The notes below the pieces were generated by a model. The model did no database searches. It saw only the letters and a list, made by a program, of their open reading frames with translations, and was not told the DNA's origin. Of a stretch of 64,000 nt of DNA, positions 53,645-63,633 are shown one piece after another. Made by a program: the position numbers and the translations under genes. The first letter of the stretch is position 1; each line of letters begins with the position of its first letter. Source of the DNA: Pseudomonadota bacterium (GTDB lineage Bacteria > Pseudomonadota > Alphaproteobacteria > Rhizobiales > Pleomorphomonadaceae); contig JAEZHI010000031.1 of assembly GCA_023436885.1 (NCBI GenBank), forward strand, positions 1-64,000, written 5' to 3'.

Positions 53645-54937
53645 ATGACCACGAAGAACGCGACCGTCACCATCGATGACAAGACCTATGAGTTCCCGCT
53701 CAAGGACGCCAGCATCGGCCCGAGCGTGATGGACATCTCAGCCTTCTATGGCAAGACCGGCCACTTCACCTACGATCCGGGATTTACGTCGACCGGCGCC
53801 TGCGAATCGAAGATCACCTACATCGACGGCGACAAGGGCGTGCTGCTCTATCGCGGCTATCCGATCGAGCAGTTGACCCTTGAGGGCGACTATCTCGAAA
53901 CCTGCTACCTGCTCCTCTACGGCGAACTGCCGACCAAGGCGCAGAAGAAGCAGTTCGACGCTCACATCACTCGCCATACCATGATCCACGAACAGATGAC
54001 CCGCTTCTTCCAGGGTTATCGTCGCGACGCCCATCCGATGGCGGTGATGGTTGGTACCGTTGGTGCGCTCTCGGCCTTCTATCATGACTCGATCGACATT
54101 TCGGATCCGCACCAGCGGATGATTGCCTCGCATCGCATGATCGCCAAGATGCCGACGATCGCTGCGATGGCCTATAAGTACTCGATCGGCCAGCCCTTCA
54201 TCTCGCCGAAGAACGACCTCGATTACGCCTCCAACTTCCTCCACATGTGCTTTGCCGTGCCGGCTGAGGATTACAAGGTCAACCCGATCCTCGCCCGCGC
54301 GATGGACCGTATCTTCACTCTGCATGCCGATCACGAGCAGAACGCTTCGACGTCGACGGTCCGCCTTGCCGGCTCCTCGGGTGCCAACCCGTTCGCCTGC
54401 ATCGCCGCCGGCATCGCCTGTCTTTGGGGGCCGGCACATGGAGGCGCTAACGAAGCGGCGCTCAACATGTTGGCCGAGATCGGTACGGTCGATCGTATTC
54501 CCGAATACATCGCGCGCGCCAAGGACAAGAACGATCCGTTCCGCCTGATGGGCTTCGGTCACCGTGTCTACAAGAACTACGATCCGCGTGCCAAGATCAT
54601 GCAGCAGACCTGCCACGAGGTTCTGCAGACGCTCGGCATCAAGGATGACCCGCTGCTCGACGTCGCCGTCGAGCTCGAGCGGATCGCGCTCAGCGACGAT
54701 TACTTCATCGAGAAGAAGCTCTACCCGAACATCGACTTCTATTCCGGCATTACGCTGAAGGCGATGGGCTTCCCCACCTCGATGTTCACCGTGCTGTTCG
54801 CCGTGGCCCGCACCGTCGGCTGGATCGCCCAGTGGAAGGAAATGGTCGAGGATCCAAGCCAGAAGATCGGTCGTCCGCGCCAGCTCTATCTCGGCGCTCC
54901 GCAGCGCGACTACGTGGAACTCGACAAGCGCGGCTAA
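53645..54937 (+). CDS. gltA: Citrate synthase
   Basis: Citrate synthase condenses acetyl-CoA and oxaloacetate. The ATG at 53645 gives 430 residues, the length of the hexameric type. [25 protein letters not shown] and [19 protein letters not shown] mark the N-terminus. The catalytic histidines are in [13 protein letters not shown] and [16 protein letters not shown] hairpin terminator follows. Control is likely through the palindrome upstream. Confidence 0.97.
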   Translation: MTTKNATVTIDDKTYEFPLKDASIGPSVMDISAFYGKTGHFTYDPGFTSTGACESKITYIDGDKGVLLYRGYPIEQLTLEGDYLETCYLLLYGELPTKAQKKQFDAHITRHTMIHEQMTRFFQGYRRDAHPMAVMVGTVGALSAFYHDSIDISDPHQRMIASHRMIAKMPTIAAMAYKYSIGQPFISPKNDLDYASNFLHMCFAVPAEDYKVNPILARAMDRIFTLHADHEQNASTSTVRLAGSSGANPFACIAAGIACLWGPAHGGANEAALNMLAEIGTVDRIPEYIARAKDKNDPFRLMGFGHRVYKNYDPRAKIMQQTCHEVLQTLGIKDDPLLDVAVELERIALSDDYFIEKKLYPNIDFYSGITLKAMGFPTSMFTVLFAVARTVGWIAQWKEMVEDPSQKIGRPRQLYLGAPQRDYVELDKRG

Positions 54938-54970
54938 GCCAAGCAGTTTTGACAAGCAACTACGGATGGG

Positions 54971-54998
54971 CCTCCGGCGGAAACGCCGGGGGTCTTTT
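54971..54998 (+). terminator. Terminator of gltA
   Basis: CCTCCGGCG (54971-54979), GAAA loop, CGCCGGGGG (54984-54992), then TCTTTTC. It separates gltA from the convergent lpx operon; on the other strand it has no U-run. Confidence 0.8.
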
Positions 54999-55019
54999 CG
55001 TTGAGGATGACCTACAAGT

Positions 55020-56207
55020 TCAGCGCCCCGCGAGCCGCAACACGACTGACGCCGCCGTTTCGGCTGCCGGCCGGCCATCAGGCAAAGCCATCACGTCTCG
55101 CAGACGCGAGAAAGCGGCGAGCTGGGCGGCACGAGCCGGCGTGCTCGAAAGGAGTGGCGCCAATGTGTCGGCAAGCCGATCCGGCGCCAGATCCGGATCC
55201 AGAAACTCCGGGCTAACCTTCTCGTCCAAAATGATGTTGGCAAGGCCGAACATCGTAATGTTCACCAGCCCTGGAATGCGGCGCGCAACTTCCGAGATGA
55301 TGCGAAACAGCGGATCACGTGCATAGGCGACCACGCTCGGCACGCCTGCAAGCGCCAGCTCCAGTGTCACCGTGCCGGACGTAGCGAGCGCGGCGTGTCC
55401 AGAACGAAACGCAGCCCATTTCTCTGCTTCGCCCGTAACGATCCTGGGCCGAACGGACCAAGCAGCCGTCTCCCGCTCGATGCGCTCCCTCAATCGCTCG
55501 ACGGCTGGAAGCACCGGTTGAAAAGCAACTCCCCGTGCGGACAAGACGTCGAGCACCTGACCGTAAAGTGCCAACATGCGATCGATCTCGCCAGATCGGC
55601 TGCCAGGCAGCACCAGAAGGTTCGGGCGCTTGCCCTCTTCAAGTAGCGGACGCTCGCCCGGTGCCGGAGTCAGTAGCTCCGGCCGATCGATAAGCGGGTG
55701 GCCGACATATGTGGCCTCAGGTCCGTTCAGCCTGGCCAGGACGGCAGGTTCAAACGGCAGCAATGCGAGCACATAATCTATATAGCCTGCCATCTTGCGG
55801 GCTCTGTTGGGCCGCCAAGCCCATACCGACGGACAGACATAGTCTATGACGGGTAGACGCGGCAGCGCGTTCCTGACATCACGCGCCACGCGGTGTGTGA
55901 AATCCGGGCTGTCGATGATGACCAAGACGTCCGGCTGCCCGGCAATCACCGCGCCGGCCGCCTCAGCCGTGCGAAGCTGGATCAGCGGCAGGCGCTTGAC
56001 CACGGGGCCAAAGCCCATGACGGCTATGTCGTGAAGTGGGAACAGGCTTGGCATGCCCTCGGCGGCCATGCGCTCGCCTCCGACGCCGAAAAACTCAAGC
56101 GGTCGCGGGGACAGGCGTTTTAGTGCCGCTATCAAACGTGCGCCAAGCTGATCGCCGGATTCCTCGCCGACGACAAGCGCGACGCGGAGTGGCCGGCCTT
56201 CGGTCAC
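55020..56207 (-). CDS. lpxB: Lipid-A-disaccharide synthase
   Basis: This GT19 glycosyltransferase joins UDP-2,3-diacylglucosamine and lipid X at the inner membrane. The 395 residues begin at a GTG whose GTGA overlaps the lpxI stop. Landmarks are LVVGEESGDQLGARLIAAL, FGVGGERMAAEGM, DIAVMGFGPVV, SPDFTHRVAR, YVCPSVWAWRPNRARKM and LVLPGSRSGEIDRML. It is the last gene of the lpxD-fabZ-lpxA-lpxI-lpxB set. Confidence 0.97.
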   Translation of the reverse strand: MTEGRPLRVALVVGEESGDQLGARLIAALKRLSPRPLEFFGVGGERMAAEGMPSLFPLHDIAVMGFGPVVKRLPLIQLRTAEAAGAVIAGQPDVLVIIDSPDFTHRVARDVRNALPRLPVIDYVCPSVWAWRPNRARKMAGYIDYVLALLPFEPAVLARLNGPEATYVGHPLIDRPELLTPAPGERPLLEEGKRPNLLVLPGSRSGEIDRMLALYGQVLDVLSARGVAFQPVLPAVERLRERIERETAAWSVRPRIVTGEAEKWAAFRSGHAALATSGTVTLELALAGVPSVVAYARDPLFRIISEVARRIPGLVNITMFGLANIILDEKVSPEFLDPDLAPDRLADTLAPLLSSTPARAAQLAAFSRLRDVMALPDGRPAAETAASVVLRLAGR

Positions 56208-57076
56208 GACGCACCGCCAGAAAACTGTCGCACCTGCAGAAATAGCCTCGCCGCATCAGCTGCAGCGATGGTTGCTGGACGATCGACGATCATCACCCGC
56301 CCCGCTTCAACGGCAATGCCGGCGAGTCCCGCTGCAACGGCCATTTCAATGGTGCGCGGACCTATCGTCGGCAGATCGACGCGCAGATCCTGCTGGGGCT
56401 TGGCAGCCTTGACGAGCACGCCCGAGCGATGGGCTGCCTTGAGACGCCCTCTTTTCCTGAGGTCAGCGACGCGCTGCAAGAGCTCGTCAGTGCCCTCGAT
56501 GCCCTCGACGGCGACCACGCGACCGGAAATCGCGATAACCGCTTGGCCAATATCGAGTCGACCCAGCGTCAGAGACGCTTCGACACCCTTGGCAATATCA
56601 ATCTCGGCATCATCGTTAGGTTTGTAACGTCCGAGATTGCCGTTGCCTCCAACCAATTCCGGCGCCACTTGATGTGCGCCAATGACCCGGTAGCCGCGAT
56701 CCTCAAGAAAGCGGACTACATTTTTGAGAACAGTGTCGTCACCCCCCACCATGAGCGACAGAATCTTGGGCAGACTCAGCACAGCACCAAGATCAACACG
56801 AATTGCCGAAAAGTCGGGTCTGTTAACAGCGCCGCAGATCACCACCTCACCGACCTGCTCGCGCGACAGCAGGTCGAACAGGCGGCCGATCTCACCCCAG
56901 CGGAGCCAATGATGGTGAAATGACTCGATGTCCAGATCAGCCTCGCCTACGAGACCAAACACGACCACCGGGCGTCCCGCTGCCTCCGCAGCTCTCGCGA
57001 CGATAGACGGCACACCACCGCCGCCGGCGATAATACCTAGAGTCGGCTTGTCCGCGACGGCGCTCGAGTAGTTCAT
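56204..57076 (-). CDS. lpxI: UDP-2,3-diacylglucosamine pyrophosphatase LpxI
   Basis: The enzyme removes UMP from UDP-2,3-diacylglucosamine to give lipid X. LpxI (DUF1009) substitutes for LpxH in alphaproteobacteria. The 290 residues contain the N-terminal GIIAGGGGVPSIVARAA, and the C-terminal domain GRVVAVEGIEGTDELLQR, SGVLVKAAKPQQDLRVDLPTIGP and GLAGIAVEAGRVMIVDR. ATGA and GTGA overlaps on both sides couple it to lpxA and lpxB. Confidence 0.96.
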   Translation of the reverse strand: MNYSSAVADKPTLGIIAGGGGVPSIVARAAEAAGRPVVVFGLVGEADLDIESFHHHWLRWGEIGRLFDLLSREQVGEVVICGAVNRPDFSAIRVDLGAVLSLPKILSLMVGGDDTVLKNVVRFLEDRGYRVIGAHQVAPELVGGNGNLGRYKPNDDAEIDIAKGVEASLTLGRLDIGQAVIAISGRVVAVEGIEGTDELLQRVADLRKRGRLKAAHRSGVLVKAAKPQQDLRVDLPTIGPRTIEMAVAAGLAGIAVEAGRVMIVDRPATIAAADAARLFLQVRQFSGGAS

Positions 57077-57879
57077 TCGGCCTCGCTGTCCCGGCTGCGC
57101 GGTGTGCAGATGGCCCGATCGCCGCCGGCACGAATGAACTCGATCATGCGATCCACAAGCGCGCTACCTCCGTGCGTTTCAACAACGCGGTCGATGCGCG
57201 CGGAAAGTGGATCATCGCCCTCAAACAACAGCTTGTAGGCATTGCGCAGGGCATGAATATCGTCGCGGGGATAGTTGGCACGGCGCAGACCGACCAGGTT
57301 CAGCCCCCCCAGACGCGCACGATTACCTGTTACCATTCCGAAGGGAATAACGTCGTTTTCAACGCCGGACATGCCGCCGACCATGACGCCCTCGCCGATG
57401 CGGACCCACTGGTGTACGGCGCTCAGTCCGCCGAGAATTGCATTGTCGCCGATGTGGACATGACCACCGAGCGTGGCACAGTTGACCAGGATAACGTTAT
57501 TGCCAACCACGCAATCATGCGCCACATGGGCATTGGCCATGAGAAGACAGCCTGACCCGACGCGCGTCACCATACCGCCGCCCTCAGTGCCGAGGTGCAG
57601 GGTCACGCACTCTCGGATCACGGTCCGCTCGCCGACCTCGAGCCGGCTCGGCTCGCCGTGATACTTGAGATCCTGTGGGACCATGCCGACGGTAGCATGC
57701 GGAAACACCGTTACGTCGGCGCCAAGCGTCGTGCGCCCATCGACGACCGTATGTGCGTGGAGAACAACACCGTCACCGAGCCGGACATTTGGGCCGACGA
57801 CAGCGAAAGGGCCGATGCTGACGCCCTCTCCGATCTCAGCGGCCGGGTCAACGACGGCAGTGGGATGAATATTACGCAT
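57073..57879 (-). CDS. lpxA: UDP-N-acetylglucosamine acyltransferase
   Basis: LpxA adds the 3-hydroxyacyl chain in the first step of lipid A synthesis. The left-handed beta helix is built from hexapeptide repeats (IHPTAVVDPAAEIGEGVSIGPFAVVG). The catalytic His is in NAHVAHDCVVGNNVI, and the GGHVHIGDNAILGGLSAVHQWVRIG coil is typical. A C-terminal helical part ends the 268-residue protein. A 124-base gap separates it from fabZ, larger than the other spacings in the set. Confidence 0.97.
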   Translation of the reverse strand: MRNIHPTAVVDPAAEIGEGVSIGPFAVVGPNVRLGDGVVLHAHTVVDGRTTLGADVTVFPHATVGMVPQDLKYHGEPSRLEVGERTVIRECVTLHLGTEGGGMVTRVGSGCLLMANAHVAHDCVVGNNVILVNCATLGGHVHIGDNAILGGLSAVHQWVRIGEGVMVGGMSGVENDVIPFGMVTGNRARLGGLNLVGLRRANYPRDDIHALRNAYKLLFEGDDPLSARIDRVVETHGGSALVDRMIEFIRAGGDRAICTPRSRDSEAE

Positions 57880-58003
57880 GCGGTTGATCCTCGGCGGCGA
57901 TACGGCAAGTAGCCGCTCTCGCTTTCCTATAGCTTTCGTTGCCGGCGAAGAGCCGCAATTTATGTTTCAGCGTGTTACGCAGAACCGGCCCAATCACGGT
58001 CCG

Positions 58004-58501
58004 TTAGGCGTTCACCAGCATGGCACTGAGTTCAGCCTCTGCGACCTTGACGCCACCGACGATGGCGGTTGCCTCGTACCACCACATGTTGGCGCGTTTC
58101 TTCAGTTTGCGTACGTGGTACTCGACTACATCGCCAGGCCCCACCGGCTTCCGGAATTTCACCTTGTCGATGGTCATGAAGTAAACCAGCTTAGGTGCGG
58201 CTCCATCCGTCGAGTTGACACAAATGGCACCTGCGGTCTGCGCCATGCCTTCGATCATCAACACGCCGGGCATGACCGGCGCGTCAGGGAAATGCCCCTG
58301 AAACTGCGGCTCATTGATGGTCACGTTCTTGATGCCGATGGCCGAATTATCGCCGTCGATCTCAATGATCCGGTCGATCATCATGAAGGGGAAACGGTGC
58401 GGCAAAGCCTTGAGAAGCGCCTGGATGTCCATGACGCCCAAAGTTCCCTTGACCAAAGCGCCGGTCTCAGCCGTTGTCACAGCGGTATCGGTTTCGCTCA
58501 C
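58004..58501 (-). CDS. fabZ: 3-hydroxyacyl-ACP dehydratase FabZ
   Basis: FabZ dehydrates 3-hydroxyacyl-ACP in fatty acid elongation, competing with LpxA/LpxD for 3-hydroxyacyl-ACP. The GTG at 58501 overlaps the lpxD stop (GTGA) and follows GGGAAGGGA, giving 165 residues. The longer frame to 58564 lies inside lpxD. The hotdog fold has the catalytic His in [13 protein letters not shown] and Glu in [11 protein letters not shown]. Confidence 0.96.
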   Translation of the reverse strand: MSETDTAVTTAETGALVKGTLGVMDIQALLKALPHRFPFMMIDRIIEIDGDNSAIGIKNVTINEPQFQGHFPDAPVMPGVLMIEGMAQTAGAICVNSTDGAAPKLVYFMTIDKVKFRKPVGPGDVVEYHVRKLKKRANMWWYEATAIVGGVKVAEAELSAMLVNA

Positions 58502-59547
58502 GTTTCGTCCCTTCCCGTCGTCTGTTTTGCGGCCCGCTTCAGAGCCATCTGTTCCTTCGTCCACTCGCGGATCGGCTTGGCCGGATTGCCGACATAGCGC
58601 GTTCCCGCGGGAATGCTATCCTTCACCATAGCGCCACCCGAAATCTGAGCCCCCATGCCAATGCGGATATGCCCGGCGAGGCCCGTGTGACCACCAATAG
58701 CCACGAAGTCTTCCAGCTGCGTTGAACCGGAAATTCCAACCTGCGCCACCAACACGCAATGCCGGCCGATCTCGACGTTGTGGCCAATCTGGACGCCATT
58801 ATCGATCTTGGTGCCCTCACCAATCACCGTGTCGCGGTTGGAGCCCCGATCAACGGTCACGTTGGCTCCGATCTCCACGTCGTCCTGAATGACCACGCGA
58901 CCGATTTGGGGCACTTTCAGGTGCCCACGTGGCCCCATGGCAAATCCAAACCCATCCTGGCCAATACGAGCGCCGGGATGAATGATCACTCGGTTGCCCA
59001 CAAGCGCGTATTGCAACGTAACACCGGCTCCGATATAGCCGTCCCGCCCGAAACGGACGCTATGCCCAACCACGGCATTGGCCGACACAACTGTTCCTGC
59101 TCCAACTTCCGCATCAGCGCCGATGACGGCTCCAGGTTCGACGGTCACGCCATCTTCCAGCCGCGCCGTTGGATGAATGCTGGCCTGCGGCGATATCCCG
59201 GCTTCACCAAACGGCCCCTTCAGACGAAAAGCATCTGGGAAAAGCGCTTGCATTATGAATGCCATCGCTCGGTAGGGCTGCTGAGCAACGACCACGGCGG
59301 CACCTTCTGGCGCATCAGCGACGTGAGCAGCCGAACAGAGAACGATAGACGCTCGTGTGTTCCGAAAAGCCGCGATGTAGTGAGGATTATCGAGGAAGGA
59401 AAGATCGCCAGGTCCAGCCTGATCGAGCGGGGCAACGCGGCCGATCGAAACATCGGCATTGCCGCGGGCCACCTCACCGCCGGCGATGCGTGCCACTTCG
59501 GCGAGGTTCAGTCGGCCGGCAGGCGCGAAGAATACTGGATCGGTCAT
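58498..59547 (-). CDS. lpxD: UDP-3-O-acylglucosamine N-acyltransferase
   Basis: LpxD adds the second 3-hydroxyacyl chain. The 349 residues have an N-terminal uridine-binding domain ([28 protein letters not shown]). A hexapeptide beta helix follows ([45 protein letters not shown] with [21 protein letters not shown]). The catalytic His lies in QIGHNVEIG. Its GTGA overlap couples it to fabZ. Confidence 0.97.
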   Translation of the reverse strand: MTDPVFFAPAGRLNLAEVARIAGGEVARGNADVSIGRVAPLDQAGPGDLSFLDNPHYIAAFRNTRASIVLCSAAHVADAPEGAAVVVAQQPYRAMAFIMQALFPDAFRLKGPFGEAGISPQASIHPTARLEDGVTVEPGAVIGADAEVGAGTVVSANAVVGHSVRFGRDGYIGAGVTLQYALVGNRVIIHPGARIGQDGFGFAMGPRGHLKVPQIGRVVIQDDVEIGANVTVDRGSNRDTVIGEGTKIDNGVQIGHNVEIGRHCVLVAQVGISGSTQLEDFVAIGGHTGLAGHIRIGMGAQISGGAMVKDSIPAGTRYVGNPAKPIREWTKEQMALKRAAKQTTGRDET

Positions 59548-59855
59548 ACCAACAATCGATCGTCACTCCCAGGCTCTCCGAGACTGACGCTCGCCTTCCA
59601 TCTTCTCCCCGGTTGAAGAATCGCAAGCTCAACGGCCATTAGGCTATCCGTCACGACCGGCTGCAATCTTCCGGGAACGGAACGCATTAGCCATCGCATA
59701 GCTCTGGTGTCAACCAAGCAGAGGCCGCAAGACGCCTGTGAGAGGTGTTGAACTGACATTCTGATGCGTCGATGTATCGGAATTGCCTTTCGGCTGAAGC
59801 ATCTGCGCGTAGTCGAAATTGAGCCTCGATCACTCAATCTCAAGCTGGACACTTG
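59548..59855. other. Gap between bamA and lpxD without skp/ompH
   Basis: About 308 bases hold no credible gene. The periplasmic chaperone gene skp/ompH, often found between bamA and lpxD, is not here in any frame. The lpxD promoter must lie in this stretch. I could not place its boxes. Confidence 0.55.
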
Positions 59856-59890
59856 AAACAAAACCGCCGCGCTTTTGGCGCGGCGGTTGA
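59856..59890 (-). terminator. Terminator of bamA
   Basis: On the minus strand AACCGCCGCG pairs with CGCGGCGGTT (59862-59888 on the plus numbering), followed by TTGTTTC. It ends the dxr-rseP-bamA transcript and gives lpxD its own transcription. Confidence 0.85.
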
Positions 59891-59909
59891 AAGTTCGATG
59901 AGGAAGGCG

Positions 59910-62237
59910 TCAGAACTTCGTGCCGCCAGAGAACTTGAAGACCTGCGTCTTGTCCGTGTCCTCTTTCAGGACCGGGAGAGCGAAGTCGGCACGCAGCAGA
60001 CCGAACGGCGACTGCCAGACAATACCCGCACCAACTGAAGCACGCAGGTTAATGCCATTGTCGGTACCTGACGTCGGATTCTCAGAAGACCAGAGCGTAC
60101 CGGCATCAGCAAACAGCGATCCCCACACGCCATATTCCTGCGGCAACATCGGTATAGGGAACAGCGTTTCAGCAGATGCAGCCACATAATACTTTCCACC
60201 GAGAGCATAGCCCGTTGCCGGATCCCGCGGACCTACGCCGTTAGTCTCGAAGCCGCGAATGATCGAACCACCAACCTGGAACTGATCAATGTAGTCGACG
60301 TCATCGCCAAGACCGAACATGGCACCACCCCTGGCACCGACATGCCCGATCAGATCCCAGTCCTCCACAAGCTCCTTGTAGTATTCAACACGAGCCGTCG
60401 TGCGGAAGAACGTCGCGTCACCACCGACACCGGCAAACTCCTGCTTGATCTGGGCGTAAACGCCGTTCCGCGGGAACGCATAATCATCGATCGTGTTGTA
60501 GGTCAGGCTCGTACCAACGATTGAGATGAAACGATCTTCGTCGGTAACAAAACTGCTGTATTTCGACTTAACGTCCGAAATCTGTTGCTGATAACCTTCA
60601 TAGAACAGACCCAGCGTCGTGTCGTCGTTAAGAGGCACACCGAAGCGAAGCTTACCACCGGTATTTGTCTCATCATACGGATGAATACCGTTGTCGCCGT
60701 CGGTATAGTTGCGCCGATAAATGTCGAAACCACCCTCAAGACGACGATCGAACAAATACGGCTCGGTGAACGACAACTCGTAAGAGGAGTCACCGGTTTT
60801 TCCATCGGTGGTGATGCCCTTGGAAACCGAAGCGCGAACATACTGACCACGGCCGAGGAAGTTCTTCTCGGTGATCGAGAGCTCAGCAAGGATACCATTG
60901 GATGTAGAGTAGCCGGCACCAATGCTCACTTCACCCGTCGGCTTATCGTCCACCTGAACATTGACGATAACCTTGTCCGAAGACGAACCCTGCTCGGACC
61001 AGATGCGCACGGTCTTGAAGTAACCAAGATTCTTCAGCCTGCGCTCGGCCTTCTCAATCAACACCTGATTGTAGGCATCGCCTTCGCCAATATCGAACTC
61101 ACGGCGAATCACATAGTCGCGGGTGCGATCATTGCCGATGATATTGATACGTTCGATGTAGGCACGTGCGCCCTCATCAACGAAGTAGGTCACGGCAATA
61201 GTGTGATTGGCGTAGTCGCGGTCGCCACGAGGACGCACCTGCACGAAGGCGTACCCCTTGGCCGCAACTGCCGTCGTGATTGCTTCAAGCGTCTTGTCCA
61301 CTTCCGCAGCGGAATAGGTATCGCCGGTGTGCGTCAGTGCAAGTTTCTTGAGATCTTCCGGGTTCACGTCCGAGAGCGTCGTCTCGACCTTGATGTCACC
61401 GTACTTGTAGCGCTCGCCCTCATCTACCGTGAAGGTCAGGAAGAAGGAGTTCTGCTGACGGTCGAAATCGGCAGTTGCCGAAACAATCCGGAAATCCGCA
61501 TAGCCGTGGTTATAATAGAACCGCCGAAGCGCTTCCTGGTCGGCATTCAGCTTCTCAGGGCTATAATTGTCCGAAGTCTTGAACCAGCCAAAGAGACCGG
61601 ACTCCTTGGTGGATATGACATTGGACAACCGATAGTTTGAATAAGTCTTATTGCCCACAAATGTGATCTTGCTGACTTCGGTGCGCGGACCCTCATTAAT
61701 CTGATAAATGAGATCAACGCGCCCCTTGCCAAGGTCGACCTGCTTGGGCTCAACCGTGGCATCATATCGACCGCTACGGCGATAAAGCTCAAGAATGCGC
61801 TGGGTATCGGACTCGACCTTGCCCTGCGTCAACACCGAACGCGGCTGCAGCTCGACGACGCCCTTCAGAATTTCGTCAGACTGGACGTCATTTCCTTCGA
61901 AGGCCACGCGGGCGATGACCGGGTTTTCAACGACCTTTACGATCACCTTACCGCCGGACTGGCTCACCTTAACATCGGAGAACATCCCAGTCGCAAAAAG
62001 CGCCTTGATCGATTCGTCGATCTCGGCAGCACTCAACCTCCCGGGGGTTCCCTTGATGTAAGCCGCGATGGTCTCAGGCTCCACTCGCGTATTGCCAATT
62101 ACGGTTACCCCGCTCGCGGACGCGGCTTCAGCTGAGATTGCGCCCAACTCCGGGACCAACCCGCCCCACAAAGGTGCCGCAACGAGCAATGCAGCGGAGG
62201 CGGCGGCGACTTTCGTCCATTCCTTGAATGAGCGCAT
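59910..62237 (-). CDS. bamA: Outer membrane protein assembly factor BamA
   Basis: BamA inserts beta-barrel proteins in the outer membrane. The 775-residue precursor has a signal peptide (MRSFKEWTKVAAAS..., cleavage near AISAEA) and five POTRA domains (about 40-420, beginning VTVIGNTRVEPETI). The 16-strand barrel has the diagnostic VRGFxxxxxGP loop as IRGFETNGVGPRD, and the terminal strand ends in TKF with a C-terminal Phe. Confidence 0.96.
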   Translation of the reverse strand: MRSFKEWTKVAAASAALLVAAPLWGGLVPELGAISAEAASASGVTVIGNTRVEPETIAAYIKGTPGRLSAAEIDESIKALFATGMFSDVKVSQSGGKVIVKVVENPVIARVAFEGNDVQSDEILKGVVELQPRSVLTQGKVESDTQRILELYRRSGRYDATVEPKQVDLGKGRVDLIYQINEGPRTEVSKITFVGNKTYSNYRLSNVISTKESGLFGWFKTSDNYSPEKLNADQEALRRFYYNHGYADFRIVSATADFDRQQNSFFLTFTVDEGERYKYGDIKVETTLSDVNPEDLKKLALTHTGDTYSAAEVDKTLEAITTAVAAKGYAFVQVRPRGDRDYANHTIAVTYFVDEGARAYIERINIIGNDRTRDYVIRREFDIGEGDAYNQVLIEKAERRLKNLGYFKTVRIWSEQGSSSDKVIVNVQVDDKPTGEVSIGAGYSTSNGILAELSITEKNFLGRGQYVRASVSKGITTDGKTGDSSYELSFTEPYLFDRRLEGGFDIYRRNYTDGDNGIHPYDETNTGGKLRFGVPLNDDTTLGLFYEGYQQQISDVKSKYSSFVTDEDRFISIVGTSLTYNTIDDYAFPRNGVYAQIKQEFAGVGGDATFFRTTARVEYYKELVEDWDLIGHVGARGGAMFGLGDDVDYIDQFQVGGSIIRGFETNGVGPRDPATGYALGGKYYVAASAETLFPIPMLPQEYGVWGSLFADAGTLWSSENPTSGTDNGINLRASVGAGIVWQSPFGLLRADFALPVLKEDTDKTQVFKFSGGTKF

Positions 62238-62399
62238 TTAATCACGTACCCGATTTTCTGCGGCCAGAGCCGATTGGGAACCCTTGTTACAGATTCCGAT
62301 CAAGAGGTTTTTACAGTCTTTGCCACGATGCGCAAGCGACCTTGCCATGAGTGGAGCCGTTTTCCATGCTGCGCGTGACCCGAAGGTCACTCGCGGCGC

Positions 62400-63509
62400 C
62401 TAACCAGACGCGATTTTGGCGATATCGTTCAAAACGCCAAAGGCCATCAGCCCCAAGACGATAGCGAATCCGATGCCAAAGCCGATCTCCTGAGCCCGCT
62501 CCGGCAGCGGCCGACCACGCAACGCCTCGATCGCGTAAAATACCAGATGTCCACCGTCCAGCATGGGGATTGGAAAGAGGTTAATAAGACCGATAGAAAT
62601 CGATAGAATGGCAGCAAGGTTAATAAGCGGTATCACACCCATGGCGGCCACCTGGCCACTGACGCGCGCTATACCGATCGGGCCGCTGATCTGCGAAGTC
62701 GATGTACGTCCCGAAAACATGCCAGCCACCGAGGAGAGCGTGCTGTCGACGATAGACCAGGTTTCGCGAGCAGCCTCGCGGACTGCACCGAACGGCCCGA
62801 AGCTGCGTAGTTCGACAGTCGGATTCGTCTGACGCAATCCAAGCACGGGCACGGTTTGCTTCTCTCCAAAACCGTCGACGATTTCACGCGAGCGCGGCGT
62901 TGCATGGAGAGTCAACTTCTGCCCGGAACGGTCGATGTCGATCGCGAGGTTGACGCCATTTTGCAGCATGACCACACGTTGAATATCCGCGAAGCTTTCA
63001 ATCGCGCCGCCGTCGATTGCGATAATCCGGTCACCAGGAAGGAACCCTGCCTCGGCGGCCGGGCTTCCAGGCTCGATGGCACCAGCAACAGGCGCGATCA
63101 TCGGCTTGCCGAAGGCGTAAAAGAGAACTGCGAGAACTGCGATGGCGAAGACGAAATTGGCGGCGGGCCCGGCGGCGACAACCGCCGCACGTGCGGCCAG
63201 ACTCTTCGACTGAAATGCTCCGGGGTCAGAGGATTTTTCGCCGGGTTGGCTCGTAGCATTGGCGTCATCGATGAAGCGCACATACCCACCAAGCGGGACA
63301 GCAGAAACCTTCCATCGGGTTCCTTTTCGGTCAGTTCGGCCGAAAAGCTCGGGACCAAAACCGATAGAAAACACGCTGACGGAAACTCCAGCGCGGCGTG
63401 CCACCCAGAAGTGGCCGAGTTCATGTACGAAGACCACCACGGTCAGCACGATCAGGAAAGGAATGACTGTTCCAATCAAGGTGCCGCCGGTCGCCGTGAG
63501 AAAATCCAA
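62400..63509 (-). CDS. rseP: RIP metalloprotease RseP
   Basis: This site-2 protease cuts anti-sigma factors and signal-peptide remnants within the membrane. A TTG at 63509 after GAGGACGAGG is preferred; the frame to 63581 runs through spacer. The 369 residues have zinc motif HELGH (residues 29-33) in the first membrane helix, PDZ region (about 110-200, with VEPGSPAAEAGFLPGDRIIAIDG-like AIEPGSPAAEAGFLPGDRI), and LFPIPMLDGGHL in the third helix. It lies between dxr and bamA as in other proteobacteria. Confidence 0.95.
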   Translation of the reverse strand: MDFLTATGGTLIGTVIPFLIVLTVVVFVHELGHFWVARRAGVSVSVFSIGFGPELFGRTDRKGTRWKVSAVPLGGYVRFIDDANATSQPGEKSSDPGAFQSKSLAARAAVVAAGPAANFVFAIAVLAVLFYAFGKPMIAPVAGAIEPGSPAAEAGFLPGDRIIAIDGGAIESFADIQRVVMLQNGVNLAIDIDRSGQKLTLHATPRSREIVDGFGEKQTVPVLGLRQTNPTVELRSFGPFGAVREAARETWSIVDSTLSSVAGMFSGRTSTSQISGPIGIARVSGQVAAMGVIPLINLAAILSISIGLINLFPIPMLDGGHLVFYAIEALRGRPLPERAQEIGFGIGFAIVLGLMAFGVLNDIAKIASG

Positions 63510-63633
63510 GGCCTCGTCCTCTCGTGATTCTGTTTGCCTCAGTTGCCCACAATCCGAAGCCGCAGTCTGCACCGCACTCACCAGGTGTCACAACGCCCGG
63601 CGCGGATCCCAGCATCGCATCGCCACAGGGCTA

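Noticed and set aside
53738..55078. 446-residue minus-strand frame across gltA
   Set aside because: Antisense shadow of citrate synthase with no recognisable domain.
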